A DNA stretch of 64,000 nucleotides from Psychromonas marina (GTDB lineage Bacteria; Pseudomonadota; Gammaproteobacteria; Enterobacterales; Psychromonadaceae), in NCBI RefSeq assembly GCF_030161115.1, contig NZ_BSPQ01000002.1:62001-126000 (forward strand), read 5' to 3'. A model generated the notes under the pieces. The model had not been told where the DNA came from and made no database searches. It was given only the letters and a program-made list of their open reading frames with translations. A program made the position numbers and the translations under genes. Shown piece by piece: positions 1 through 8,576 of the stretch; position 1 is the first letter of the stretch; each line of letters begins with the position of its first letter.

Positions 1-452
1 TTTTTACCGCTGCCGCAAGGACAGGGGTCATTGCGCTGTATCTTACCTGATTTTTGCTCTGGATAAAAAGTCCCATCGCAATAAAGCCATTGATCCTTAT
101 CTTTCACAAAGTTTGAACGTTCATGGTGGTAGTTAAGTTGACCTTCAAGCATATACCAAGCTTTAAACTCTACAAAGCCGGTTTTATCTAAACTTTCACT
201 TCCGATTATGTCTAAGTTGCGCCAATCTAGACTTTTTTCAGAAAGTTGCTCAATGGTTACATCACCACGAAAATCAGGGTGATAACTATTAAATAGATAT
301 TCACCCAGTTGTAAAATAAAAGCACTGTAACGTGATCGCATTAGTTGCTCACAGCGCGCTGGTTTTTGCTCCAGAGTATGAAAAATAGCACAACATTTTT
401 CATAGGTATGACCACTTTTACAAGGGCAGGGTAAAGTGGTTGGATTAGTCAT
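1..452 (-). CDS. ychJ: YchJ-family SEC-C motif protein (C-terminal end cut by window)
   Basis: This minus-strand reading frame starts at 452 and runs off the left edge. The N-terminus has a cysteine-rich motif (CPCKSGHTYEKCC), and the last visible residues read NDPCPCGSGKK, a typical zinc-binding SEC-C motif. The middle (YSAFILQLGEYLFNSYHP, then KAWYMLEGQLNYHHERS) matches the YchJ/UPF0225 fold, which has a SEC-C motif at each end. The family is soluble and cytoplasmic and its function is not established. I chose ATG 452 because a TGGA ribosome-binding site lies about 7 bases upstream; an in-frame ATG at 464 has none. Only a few residues should be missing. Confidence 0.85.
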   Translation of the reverse strand, partial: MTNPTTLPCPCKSGHTYEKCCAIFHTLEQKPARCEQLMRSRYSAFILQLGEYLFNSYHPDFRGDVTIEQLSEKSLDWRNLDIIGSESLDKTGFVEFKAWYMLEGQLNYHHERSNFVKDKDQWLYCDGTFYPEQKSGKIQRNDPCPCGSGK

Positions 453-508
453 GTTATTTTCCATCAAATGTTAACTCAAATAATTACGGTATTTTATATC
501 ATAGGCAT

Positions 509-533
509 AAAAAAAGCGCTCATTGAGCGCTTT
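509..533 (-). terminator. Rho-independent terminator after asnB
   Basis: An 8-bp perfect stem (AAAGCGCT / AGCGCTTT, arms 513-520 and 526-533) has a 5-base loop. On the minus strand it is followed by a run of seven T. It lies 31 bases past the asnB stop and separates asnB from ychJ. Confidence 0.85.
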
Positions 534-563
534 AGGGATTCTAGCATAAATCTAAATTAGCAT

Positions 564-2234
564 TTATTTTTGATCGTATGCATCATTGTGGATACCTGCC
601 GCACGACCCGATGGATCTGCATTATTTTGGAAACTTTCGTCCCATGCTAATGCTTCAACCGTTGAACATGCAACTGATTTACCATGTGGAACACACTCTG
701 CTGCACTGTCTAATGGGAAGTGCTCTGCAAAAATACTACGGTAGAAGTAAGCTTCTTTAGTATCTGGTGTATTGATCGGGTATTTAAACTCAGCACTTGC
801 TAACTGTTGGTCAGTAACTTGTGTTTCGATATGCTCTTTTAGCGTATCGATCCAGTTGTAACCTACACCGTCAGAGAATTGTTCTTTTTGACGCCACAAC
901 ACTTCAGGTAATAGTTTGCCGTCAAATGCTTCACGTAAAATGTTCTTCTCGATACGACCATCTTTGATCATTTTAAGTTCAGGGTTGGTACGCATTGCAA
1001 CATCTAAGAACTCTTTGTCTAAGAAAGGTACACGTGCTTCAACGCCCCAAGCAGACATCGATTTATTTGCGCGTAAACAATCAAACATATGTAGTTTATT
1101 TAGTTTACGGTTAAGCTCTTCGTGAAGCTCTTGTGCATTTGGTGCTTTATGGAAATATAAGTAACCCGCAAAGATCTCATCAGCCCCTTCACCAGAAAGT
1201 ACCATTTTAATACCCATCGCTTTTATTTTACGCGCCATTAGGTACATTGGGGTTGATGCACGAATAGTCGTCACATCATAAGTTTCTAGATGGTAGATAA
1301 CTTCTTTAAGTGCATCGATACCATTTTGTTCAGTAAAGATGATTGGGTGATGTACTGTACCTAGCTCTTCAGCAACTTTTTGTGCTGCGGCTAAATCAGG
1401 TGACCCTTCAAGGCCTACTGAGAAAGAGTGCAGTTGTGGCCACCAAGCGCCAGATTGGTCATTATCTTCAACACGCTGTTTAGCAAATTTTTGTGTAATT
1501 GCAGAAATAACTGAAGAATCAAGACCACCAGAAAGTAATACGCCGTAAGGAACATCACACATCAATTGACGTTTAACAGACTCTTCTAATGCTTGACCGA
1601 TCTCAGCAGCACTGCCGCCGTTATCTTTAACAGCATCAAATTCCATCCAATCGCGAATGTAATATTTAGTTAACTCACCAATTTCACTGTCCAGGTAATG
1701 ACCCGGTGGAAATTCTTCTACTTTTACACAGATAGGTGTTAATGCTTTCATTTCTGATGCTACGTAGAAGTTACCGTGCTCATCCCAGCCCATGTATAAT
1801 GGAACAATACCCATATGGTCTCGGCCAATAAGGTATTTATCTTTATTTTCATCGTATAAACAAAATGCAAAGATACCGTTTAAGTCATCTAGAAATTGGT
1901 TTCCTTTCTCTTCATATAGACCCAGGATAATTTCACAATCTGATTTAGTTTTGAACTGATAACCACAGGTTAGTGTCGCTTCTAAATCTTTATGATTGTA
2001 AATCTCACCATTTACAGCAAGGATATGTGTATTATCTTGGTTATATAAAGGCTGTGCACCTGTATTCACATCAACAATAGAAAGACGCTCATGCACTAGA
2101 ATCGCTTTATCACTTGCGTAAACACCTGACCAATCCGGGCCTCGATGACGCAATAATTTTGACATTTCAATCGCTTGCTTACGTAATACCGTAGGGTCGC
2201 TTTTAATGTCGAACACACCAAAAATTGAACACAT
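564..2234 (-). CDS. asnB: Asparagine synthetase B (glutamine-hydrolysing)
   Basis: AsnB makes asparagine from aspartate, ATP and glutamine. The protein starts MCSIFGVFD, so after Met removal Cys2 is the N-terminal nucleophile of the class II glutamine amidotransferase domain (about residues 1-190; RHRGPDWSG and VNGEIYNH are typical). The synthetase domain follows, with the PP-loop LLSGGLDSSV near residue 235 and the LSGEGADEIFAGY motif. Its 556 residues agree with about 554 for E. coli AsnB. An AAGG site lies 7 bases before ATG 2234. The gene stands alone, with its own terminator and about 220 bases of upstream sequence. Confidence 0.97.
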   Translation of the reverse strand: MCSIFGVFDIKSDPTVLRKQAIEMSKLLRHRGPDWSGVYASDKAILVHERLSIVDVNTGAQPLYNQDNTHILAVNGEIYNHKDLEATLTCGYQFKTKSDCEIILGLYEEKGNQFLDDLNGIFAFCLYDENKDKYLIGRDHMGIVPLYMGWDEHGNFYVASEMKALTPICVKVEEFPPGHYLDSEIGELTKYYIRDWMEFDAVKDNGGSAAEIGQALEESVKRQLMCDVPYGVLLSGGLDSSVISAITQKFAKQRVEDNDQSGAWWPQLHSFSVGLEGSPDLAAAQKVAEELGTVHHPIIFTEQNGIDALKEVIYHLETYDVTTIRASTPMYLMARKIKAMGIKMVLSGEGADEIFAGYLYFHKAPNAQELHEELNRKLNKLHMFDCLRANKSMSAWGVEARVPFLDKEFLDVAMRTNPELKMIKDGRIEKNILREAFDGKLLPEVLWRQKEQFSDGVGYNWIDTLKEHIETQVTDQQLASAEFKYPINTPDTKEAYFYRSIFAEHFPLDSAAECVPHGKSVACSTVEALAWDESFQNNADPSGRAAGIHNDAYDQK

Positions 2235-2453
2235 ATTGTTACCTTTATAATTTCATTGTTTCACAAATGTTAAAAGCTCAGTTGTAAAAAACGAATAGTT
2301 TAAATAAGTTAACTGATTTTTACAGAATATGATTAAAAAGTCACACTAAATAGCCGTAACCAACTGATACTTTATGAGGGGTGGGTCACACTTTTTTGCT
2401 AATAAAGTCATAATTTATTTAATGGCTTTGTAATGTCTGTTTTTTATCTTTGT

Positions 2454-4070
2454 CTATAGCTCTTGATCTGTTCTTGGGTTGACAATCTGTGGCTGTAATT
2501 CAGTCCAAACATGATGTGCAAAACCAGATCCTGCTTCTTCGTACATGTTATAAACCGGATTTACGCCAAGCTCGTTAAGCTCAACCTCATCACTTTTGTA
2601 ATGTGCTAGGGCTGCCACTTTGAAGGTACAGCTATCAATTTTTTTGAGTTGCTCTGCAGCGTAACGATTACCGTTATGGTCAGGCATTGCGAGCAGAATA
2701 AGTCTAATGTTATCGGTAAGTTGTAATTTATTCCAAAAATCAGAATCGAGCGCGTCACCAGTAATAACACGGCGTCCTTGTTCACGATGTTTGAGGGTGG
2801 TTTGATGATCATAATCGATGCCCATTACGCGCTCTCCATAACTAGCTTTTAGCGCATCATAAGCCCCCGCACCAATACGGCCCATACCCATTACTAATAT
2901 TTGTGCATCACCGACACGCACAGGTCTGTCATCCTTATGCAGGCGAGTTGATTGGAAACGTTTTAGTTTAGGACTGAAGTGGGTATAAATAGCATCAGAA
3001 TACTTGTTAAACAGTGCTGCAATAATAAAACTGAATGAAACCGCAATGGCGGTGATAATCAACCAATCCTGTGATAACCAACCTTTATAGGTAGCAAGCG
3101 AAGCTACAATTAACCCAAACTCACTGTAATTCGCTAATGAAAATGCTGCAAATAGTGAGGTACGTGAACGAAGCTGGAACTTCGCTAAAGTAAGAAAGTA
3201 GAGTGCAATTTTACCAAATAATAATACCGATAAAATGAGGGCAACCACAACATGTTCGAACTGTGGCAATCCACCTAAACCGATACTTAAAAAGAAACAG
3301 ATTAAAAATAACTCTTTCATATTAAACAGTGATTTTGCCATGTCTTTAGCACTTGGATGCCCCGCAAGTAGCATGCCTGCAATTAACGCACCTAAATCAG
3401 CTTTCATACCCACCGACTCAAATAAACCTGCACCAACAACAAGCGCCAAGAAAAAGCCATATAAAACCAATAACTCACCATGTCCTGCACGGTCTAATAA
3501 TTTAAACAGTAGAGGTCTGATAAGCGGAAGTGCAAAAAGGCCAAGTGCCCATATTGAGGGGACTTTTCCGACAGAAACGGTTAAGAAAAGCACCGCGAAA
3601 ATATCTTGCATGATCAGTATGCCGATCGCAATACGACCATAAAGTGAGTTTGTTTCACTTTTTTCTTCTAGTATTTTTACTGCAAAAACGGTACTGGAGA
3701 AACTCAGCGCGAAGGCAACCAGTAATAGTGAGGTGATATCCAAATCAAGGAAAAAGTGTAAACCAACTTGCTTAAAAACAAACAATAAACCTGCATAAAA
3801 TAGGATGCTGGCTAATATGTGAATTGATGCACCAGCCCATACTTCTCTTTTAAATAAAGTGCGTATATCGAGCTTTAGGCCGATTGAAAAAAGAAGAATA
3901 GTTACGCCTAGATTGGCTAATGTGGTTAATCCATCGGTGATTTCAAAGCCCAAATAATTTAATGCAAAGCCGGCAATCAAAAAGCCAACCATTGGTGGCA
4001 GGCCGGTAAAATTAATCACCATGCCAAAAGTGAAGGCAGTGCCAATAAAAAACAGTAGAGTGGGGTCCAT
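2454..4070 (-). CDS. CPA2-family monovalent cation:proton antiporter with RCK (TrkA-N) domain
   Basis: This is a membrane antiporter of the KefB/KefC/YbaL type. About 12 hydrophobic segments fill residues 1-360. A cytoplasmic Rossmann domain follows, with the nucleotide-binding motif GMGRIGAGAYDA near residue 393 and the acidic strand end GIDYD. At 538 residues it is closer to YbaL (about 560) than to the longer KefB/KefC (about 600-620), so I do not assign glutathione-gated potassium efflux. It is likely to exchange K+ or Na+ for protons under ionic or pH stress. The last residues (SGFAHHVWTELQPQIV) lie past the usual TrkA-N core. No partner subunit gene (KefF/KefG type) is next to it. Confidence 0.88.
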   Translation of the reverse strand: MDPTLLFFIGTAFTFGMVINFTGLPPMVGFLIAGFALNYLGFEITDGLTTLANLGVTILLFSIGLKLDIRTLFKREVWAGASIHILASILFYAGLLFVFKQVGLHFFLDLDITSLLLVAFALSFSSTVFAVKILEEKSETNSLYGRIAIGILIMQDIFAVLFLTVSVGKVPSIWALGLFALPLIRPLLFKLLDRAGHGELLVLYGFFLALVVGAGLFESVGMKADLGALIAGMLLAGHPSAKDMAKSLFNMKELFLICFFLSIGLGGLPQFEHVVVALILSVLLFGKIALYFLTLAKFQLRSRTSLFAAFSLANYSEFGLIVASLATYKGWLSQDWLIITAIAVSFSFIIAALFNKYSDAIYTHFSPKLKRFQSTRLHKDDRPVRVGDAQILVMGMGRIGAGAYDALKASYGERVMGIDYDHQTTLKHREQGRRVITGDALDSDFWNKLQLTDNIRLILLAMPDHNGNRYAAEQLKKIDSCTFKVAALAHYKSDEVELNELGVNPVYNMYEEAGSGFAHHVWTELQPQIVNPRTDQEL

Positions 4071-4139
4071 TATGTCAACTTTTATAAAATTCTAATTATT
4101 TGATTTTATTGGATTAGGTAGACTATTCCAAATGCTTTA

Positions 4140-5855
4140 TTAAAAAAGGTTTGTTTCGTTTAAGTTGTTTTGCTCCTTTTCGTAGGGATTGAAGGTTTTA
4201 CTACTTGACTGTTTTTGCTGTGCATCCAGTATCTGTTTTTTTTCAGTAGAAAGATACAAAATAAAGGTAGTTGTGTCGGGCCATTCTCGGCTTACTATTA
4301 ATTGAATGCCATCATTTAAAAGCCATTCAAAACTAGCAGGACCTTCACTTTCAAGGCCATTTTTATTATTTGGCTGACCATATCTCTCAACAATTTTATT
4401 TTTAACATTGCTAATAAGCTCTGGGTTATTCCTGCCCACAAACGTATAAAGTGCGCTAACAAAATAATCTTCTCGTGTGTAGGTCACTTTTAATTCGCTG
4501 CTTCCGCGGATCACTGCGCCAGTGAAGTAATTATCTGACCAGCGGTTAATATTCTCATCGATAGCAACAATTTTTTGTTCTTTAATTTTTTTACGCATGA
4601 CCTCGCGTGTTGTACAGGCAATATTGACCGAAAATATTTTTGTCGTTGCTGTCTCATAGCAATTGAGCAGCTTAGTCAGTTGCTCATAGCGTTCAACAGC
4701 AAAGGGTTGCGAAGATTTTTGGTAAAGTGCGATCGCAGCTTGTAAATCAATATTTGTTCCCAAGCCTCGCTCATAAAGGTAAGCAAGCCGTGTATGTGCA
4801 AAATTGTGTTCTAATGCAGATGCACTTTGATAGTGTTGTAATGCTTTTTTATAATTTATTCTGATGGTTTGTGCTTTATGTGCGCCCTGTATTCCTTGCT
4901 CATAAATCAGGGCAAGTTGGTAGTGTGATTCTGCATGGCTTTGGTTGGCAGCTAGGTTATACCATTCGATTGCACTACGAATATCTTTTTTTACGCCTTT
5001 CCCATCGCGGTGCAAGTTACCTAGTTTGAATTGTGCGGCGCTATTGCCTTTCAACGCCGATTTTTTATACCACTTTGCTGCACTTTTAAAATCTACATCG
5101 ATACCTTTTCCTAACTCATAAAATTCGGCAAGTTTATAAGCAGCAGGCGCATATTGATTATTTGCTGATTGCAGGTAAAGTGACTTTGCTTTTTTAACGT
5201 CTTGATTAACACCACGTCCAAATTCATACATATGTGCTAAATGAAATTGACCTAATGCATTATTTTGTGAGGCTGCTTTTTTATACCACTGTATTGCTTG
5301 TTTATAATCTAACTCAACCCCTCGACCCGATTGATATATTTTCCCTAGGTTAATCTGCGAGGTAATATGCCCTTGCTCTGCTGCCTTTTTAAACCACACT
5401 AAGCTTTGCTGCAAATCTTGTTCAACACCTTGTCCTTTTCTATAATGCACGCCTAGCTGAAATTGGGCTACGGCATCCCCCTGGTTTGCCGCTTTTTCCA
5501 ACCACTGTACCGCTTTAATATGGCTTTGCTCAACGCCTGTGCCTTTGTCATACATGGTTGCTAAAACATATTGCGCTGCGATATCACCCTGTTCTGCCGC
5601 TTTTGTGTACCAAAAAGCAGCTTGTTGATCGTTTTGAGGGACACCTTGACCACTTTCAAACATCCACCCTAAAGTATATTGCGCTGCAGCATCACCTTTT
5701 TCAGCCAAGGGTGTCCAAAGTGAAATTGCTTTTTTATAGTCGCCTGATTGCGCTGCTTCATAGGCATCAGTGAATGCCGCGCGCGCGAAATTCGCAGGCA
5801 GATATGCTGCGGTAAAAAACAGAATGAAGAGTATAGGTTTGTAAGTGGTTAACAT
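4140..5855 (-). CDS. Secreted Sel1-repeat (SLR/TPR-like) protein
   Basis: The N-terminus (MLTTYKPILFILFFTAAYLPANFARA) is a signal peptide, so the protein acts in the periplasm or beyond. About nine 36-residue Sel1-like repeats follow from about residue 30 to 380, recognisable by recurring units such as AAQYTLGWMFESGQGV and VAQFQLGVHYRKGQGV. Sel1 repeats form alpha-solenoids that bind proteins. The last 180 residues are not Sel1-like: they are mixed alpha/beta with two cysteines (LLNCYETA, VNIACTTRE) and a segment ending FEWLLNDGIQLIVSREWPDTTTFILYLS. I do not recognise that C-terminal domain. The function is unknown; a periplasmic scaffold or chaperone-like role is possible. Confidence 0.8.
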   Translation of the reverse strand: MLTTYKPILFILFFTAAYLPANFARAAFTDAYEAAQSGDYKKAISLWTPLAEKGDAAAQYTLGWMFESGQGVPQNDQQAAFWYTKAAEQGDIAAQYVLATMYDKGTGVEQSHIKAVQWLEKAANQGDAVAQFQLGVHYRKGQGVEQDLQQSLVWFKKAAEQGHITSQINLGKIYQSGRGVELDYKQAIQWYKKAASQNNALGQFHLAHMYEFGRGVNQDVKKAKSLYLQSANNQYAPAAYKLAEFYELGKGIDVDFKSAAKWYKKSALKGNSAAQFKLGNLHRDGKGVKKDIRSAIEWYNLAANQSHAESHYQLALIYEQGIQGAHKAQTIRINYKKALQHYQSASALEHNFAHTRLAYLYERGLGTNIDLQAAIALYQKSSQPFAVERYEQLTKLLNCYETATTKIFSVNIACTTREVMRKKIKEQKIVAIDENINRWSDNYFTGAVIRGSSELKVTYTREDYFVSALYTFVGRNNPELISNVKNKIVERYGQPNNKNGLESEGPASFEWLLNDGIQLIVSREWPDTTTFILYLSTEKKQILDAQQKQSSSKTFNPYEKEQNNLNETNLF

Positions 5856-5996
5856 TTAATCAAATGGTTGTCCGTATGCTAGCGAGTTACTAAAGTATAA
5901 GGCATTTTATTTGATTATTGGAATTCATTGAAAGGATAGATTGTTTTGATAATGTTTTTGTGAATAGACTCACGTACTTAGGATCTTCTTTGCAGT

Positions 5997-6248
5997 TTAA
6001 TAAGTTGCTAGTTTTATATTGTTTTGAGATTTGCTACAGCAGGTAAGGATATCGTCTTCACGTATATAAGCCATTGGGTAACTTATATAATTAACCTTAC
6101 CTGATAACAGTTTACAACGACATGCACCGCAATGACCATCACGACAATGAAATTCTATTTTTATTGCTTGAGACTCTAAGTTCTCAAGCAATGTTTTTTT
6201 AGTGTCTAATGGATAAATTTTTCCATTAATGGTCAGTGTTTTTGTCAT
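5997..6248 (-). CDS. yfaE: 2Fe-2S ferredoxin, NrdB-cofactor maintenance (YfaE)
   Basis: This 83-residue plant-type ferredoxin has the cluster motif CRDGHCGACRC (cysteines spaced C-x4-C-x2-C, with a fourth in DDILTCCS). It lies 6 bases downstream of nrdB, as in E. coli, where YfaE supplies electrons to build and repair the diferric-tyrosyl radical cofactor of NrdB. Size and context agree with YfaE. It is almost certainly co-transcribed with nrdB. Confidence 0.93.
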   Translation of the reverse strand: MTKTLTINGKIYPLDTKKTLLENLESQAIKIEFHCRDGHCGACRCKLLSGKVNYISYPMAYIREDDILTCCSKSQNNIKLATY

Positions 6249-6254
6249 TCGTTA

Positions 6255-7403
6255 TTAAAGCTCAAATGTGCTCAGGTCTTCACTGTCTACTTTACTGTTG
6301 ATTTGACCAACAAGGTAAGAGCTGATTTCTGCTTCTTGGGGCGCAACCTGTACGTTATCACTCACTAACCAGTGGTTGATCCATGGAATAGGGTTGGTGC
6401 TAACAGGGAAAGGTGCTTCGTAGCCGATTGCAATCATGCGTTGATTACTGATGTATTCAACATATTGACATAATATTTGCTCATTCAGACCAATCATTGA
6501 GCCGTCTTTAAATAGATATTGCGCCCACTCTTTCTCTTGTTCTGCAGCTTGTAGAAAGATCTCACGCCCTTCGGAAAAACACTCAAGTGCAATTTCTGCC
6601 ATCTCTGGGTCATCTTTGCCATCTGCCCAGATGTTTAACATTTGCTGTGTAGAAGTTAGGTGCAATGCTTCATCACGTGCGATCAATTTAATGATTTTTG
6701 CATTGCCTTCTAAAAGGTCACGCTCAGCAAAAGCAAATGAACAAGCAAATGAAACATAAAAACGAATTGCTTCTAGTGCATTGGTTGAACAGATACACAG
6801 GTAAAGTTTCTTTTTAAGGCTGCGAAGTGTTAGCACTTCTTTTTCGCCATCAAGGTTAATATATTCAATATTGTCTTGGTTATCTAACCCATGTAGTTGC
6901 ATATATTGTACAGAGTGGATCAACGTATCGTAATAACCTGAGATGTCAATGGCACGTTTTTGAATCTCTTCATTATTAACAATATCCTCAAATACTTCAC
7001 TTGGGTCAGTGAATAAATTACGTAAAATATGCGTGTAACTGCGGCTATGAATTGTTTCTGAAAAGGCCCAGGTTTCAATCCAAGTTTCAAGTTCTGGCAG
7101 CGAAACTATCGGCAGTAACGCCATGTTTGGGCTACGTCCTTGAATCGAATCAAGCAGTGTTTGATATTTAAGGTTTGAGATGAAAATGTGTTGTTCATGA
7201 TCAGGTAAGTTCATGAAATCTATGCGATCTCGGCTTACGTCAATCTCTTCTGGGCGCCAGAAGAAAGAAAGTTGTTTTTCAATTAATTTTTCAAATACTT
7301 CGAATTTTTGTTGATCGTAACGTGCCACGTTAACTGGGTTACCAAAGAACATGGGTTCTTTCATTGCGTCATTAGATAATGTTGAGAAAGTTGTGTAAGC
7401 CAT
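6255..7403 (-). CDS. nrdB: Ribonucleotide reductase class Ia, beta subunit
   Basis: NrdB carries the diiron-tyrosyl radical cofactor that starts deoxyribonucleotide synthesis in NrdA. The metal ligands and radical tyrosine are visible, counting Met as 1: D85 (LLDSIQ), E116 and H119 (FSETIHS), Y123 (SYTH), and later ligands in [12 protein letters not shown] and RDEALH. The C-terminal tail ([22 protein letters not shown]) is the NrdA-docking peptide. I start at ATG 7403 (MAYTTFS, 382 residues), which matches the E. coli start and has GGAGAG 4-5 bases upstream; a longer frame begins at TTG 7415 without such support. Unlike in E. coli, nrdB is not directly behind nrdA. Confidence 0.97.
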   Translation of the reverse strand: MAYTTFSTLSNDAMKEPMFFGNPVNVARYDQQKFEVFEKLIEKQLSFFWRPEEIDVSRDRIDFMNLPDHEQHIFISNLKYQTLLDSIQGRSPNMALLPIVSLPELETWIETWAFSETIHSRSYTHILRNLFTDPSEVFEDIVNNEEIQKRAIDISGYYDTLIHSVQYMQLHGLDNQDNIEYINLDGEKEVLTLRSLKKKLYLCICSTNALEAIRFYVSFACSFAFAERDLLEGNAKIIKLIARDEALHLTSTQQMLNIWADGKDDPEMAEIALECFSEGREIFLQAAEQEKEWAQYLFKDGSMIGLNEQILCQYVEYISNQRMIAIGYEAPFPVSTNPIPWINHWLVSDNVQVAPQEAEISSYLVGQINSKVDSEDLSTFEL

Positions 7404-7685
7404 GTGACTCTCCAAGAAGGATTTAAATTGTCGCTATCCTAACAAAATACGGCTGTTGATTCATTCCTTTTTTGTTAAATAGCGTGGTCAATAATTACTA
7501 CAAATATTCAATTTGTTTAACATTTGCGCGTTCAACACATTGGTTATCTTTTTACTTCCCTAGTTTGCTTTGATTTTGTGATTTTTGTATTACTCACACT
7601 GTTTTTTACTTTTAAGCTACATTGATAAAAGGTGAGGGCAACATGTACCCACCTCAAGTTGAACATCAAAAATATGTTGAGATTA

Positions 7686-8576
7686 TTACTCATTAACACT
7701 ATTAAGCATCCAGTTATAATCTAGAAATTTAATGTTCAGATCTTCATTTTTTAGTGCTGATACTTGTGCGTCACTCAGCATTAATGCTTCGGAATATAAT
7801 AATAAAAATGCTTCTATAGATTGTGTTCCTCGAAATCCTTCTTCAAAATCATCACCGTACCATTTAAAAATTGATGATAGATAAAGGGTATCTGCTTTTA
7901 TCTTGTTGCGACTTGTATCGGTTAAGAATCGTTCCGTCTGCTCTGTTAATTGTTGTTCTAATTGAGCTTCAGTATAAGCTTCTTCACGTAATGCTGGGCA
8001 GCCGATACTGGCACAATTAACCGCGAAATGAATACGTGGATCATTGTAACGTCCGCTACCTCGAATCAGACCATGTTCGATATCATTTAAGCTTAGCGTT
8101 TTATCTAATAAAGGAATAAATTCCTTATCCCAAGGAGAGTTAAAGAAACTGCCTAAATCCTTAATTGATGCTAAAGCAGGGTATTCAGTTAAAATAAACT
8201 CAATGGTCCATGCATTATATGCATTAATTAAAAATGCGAGTTGCTTGTTGTTAGGCCAGGTATCAAATTCACTTCGTGATACCTGGCCTAATTGTGCGAG
8301 GTATTTCTGTAAAAGCGCTTGTTGCTGCTGTATCGCTGCATAATCAACCTCAGTACTGTGACCATTATTGATTTTTTTTACATGCTGACTGAGTAATGTT
8401 TGCCAGTCAGCGTGTAAGTTTGATTGCTTGACCATAGGTTTTGTTTCAACGGTATCTTTTATTGTAGGTGACGCTGCATTACTTAATAATGGATTGGTTA
8501 ATAATAAAAAGGTCAATGTTAAGCGCAATATTGCGCTTACATTTTTGCTACTACTTTTAATCGCTGAAAGCATCAT
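7686..8576 (-). CDS. DUF547 domain secreted protein
   Basis: With the start at ATG 8576 the protein has 296 residues. A signal peptide (ILRLTLTFLLLTNPLLSNA) is followed by a DUF547 domain, recognised from VDYAAIQ, LAFLINAYNAWTIEFIL, IHFAVNCASIGCPALR and FKWYGDDF. The family function is unknown. I chose 8576 because the sequence reads TAATG, so the start overlaps the stop of the upstream fusion gene, and GGAG lies 9 bases before it. An in-frame ATG at 8591 and the longer frame to 8648 lie inside the upstream gene and have less support. The overlap implies translational coupling with the TVP38-reductase fusion. Confidence 0.85.
   Translation of the reverse strand: MMLSAIKSSSKNVSAILRLTLTFLLLTNPLLSNAASPTIKDTVETKPMVKQSNLHADWQTLLSQHVKKINNGHSTEVDYAAIQQQQALLQKYLAQLGQVSRSEFDTWPNNKQLAFLINAYNAWTIEFILTEYPALASIKDLGSFFNSPWDKEFIPLLDKTLSLNDIEHGLIRGSGRYNDPRIHFAVNCASIGCPALREEAYTEAQLEQQLTEQTERFLTDTSRNKIKADTLYLSSIFKWYGDDFEEGFRGTQSIEAFLLLYSEALMLSDAQVSALKNEDLNIKFLDYNWMLNSVNE

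Noticed and set aside
7404-7685. NrdR box before nrdB
   Set aside because: The best candidate (around 7497-7512) matches only about 9 of 16 consensus positions and has no phased partner.
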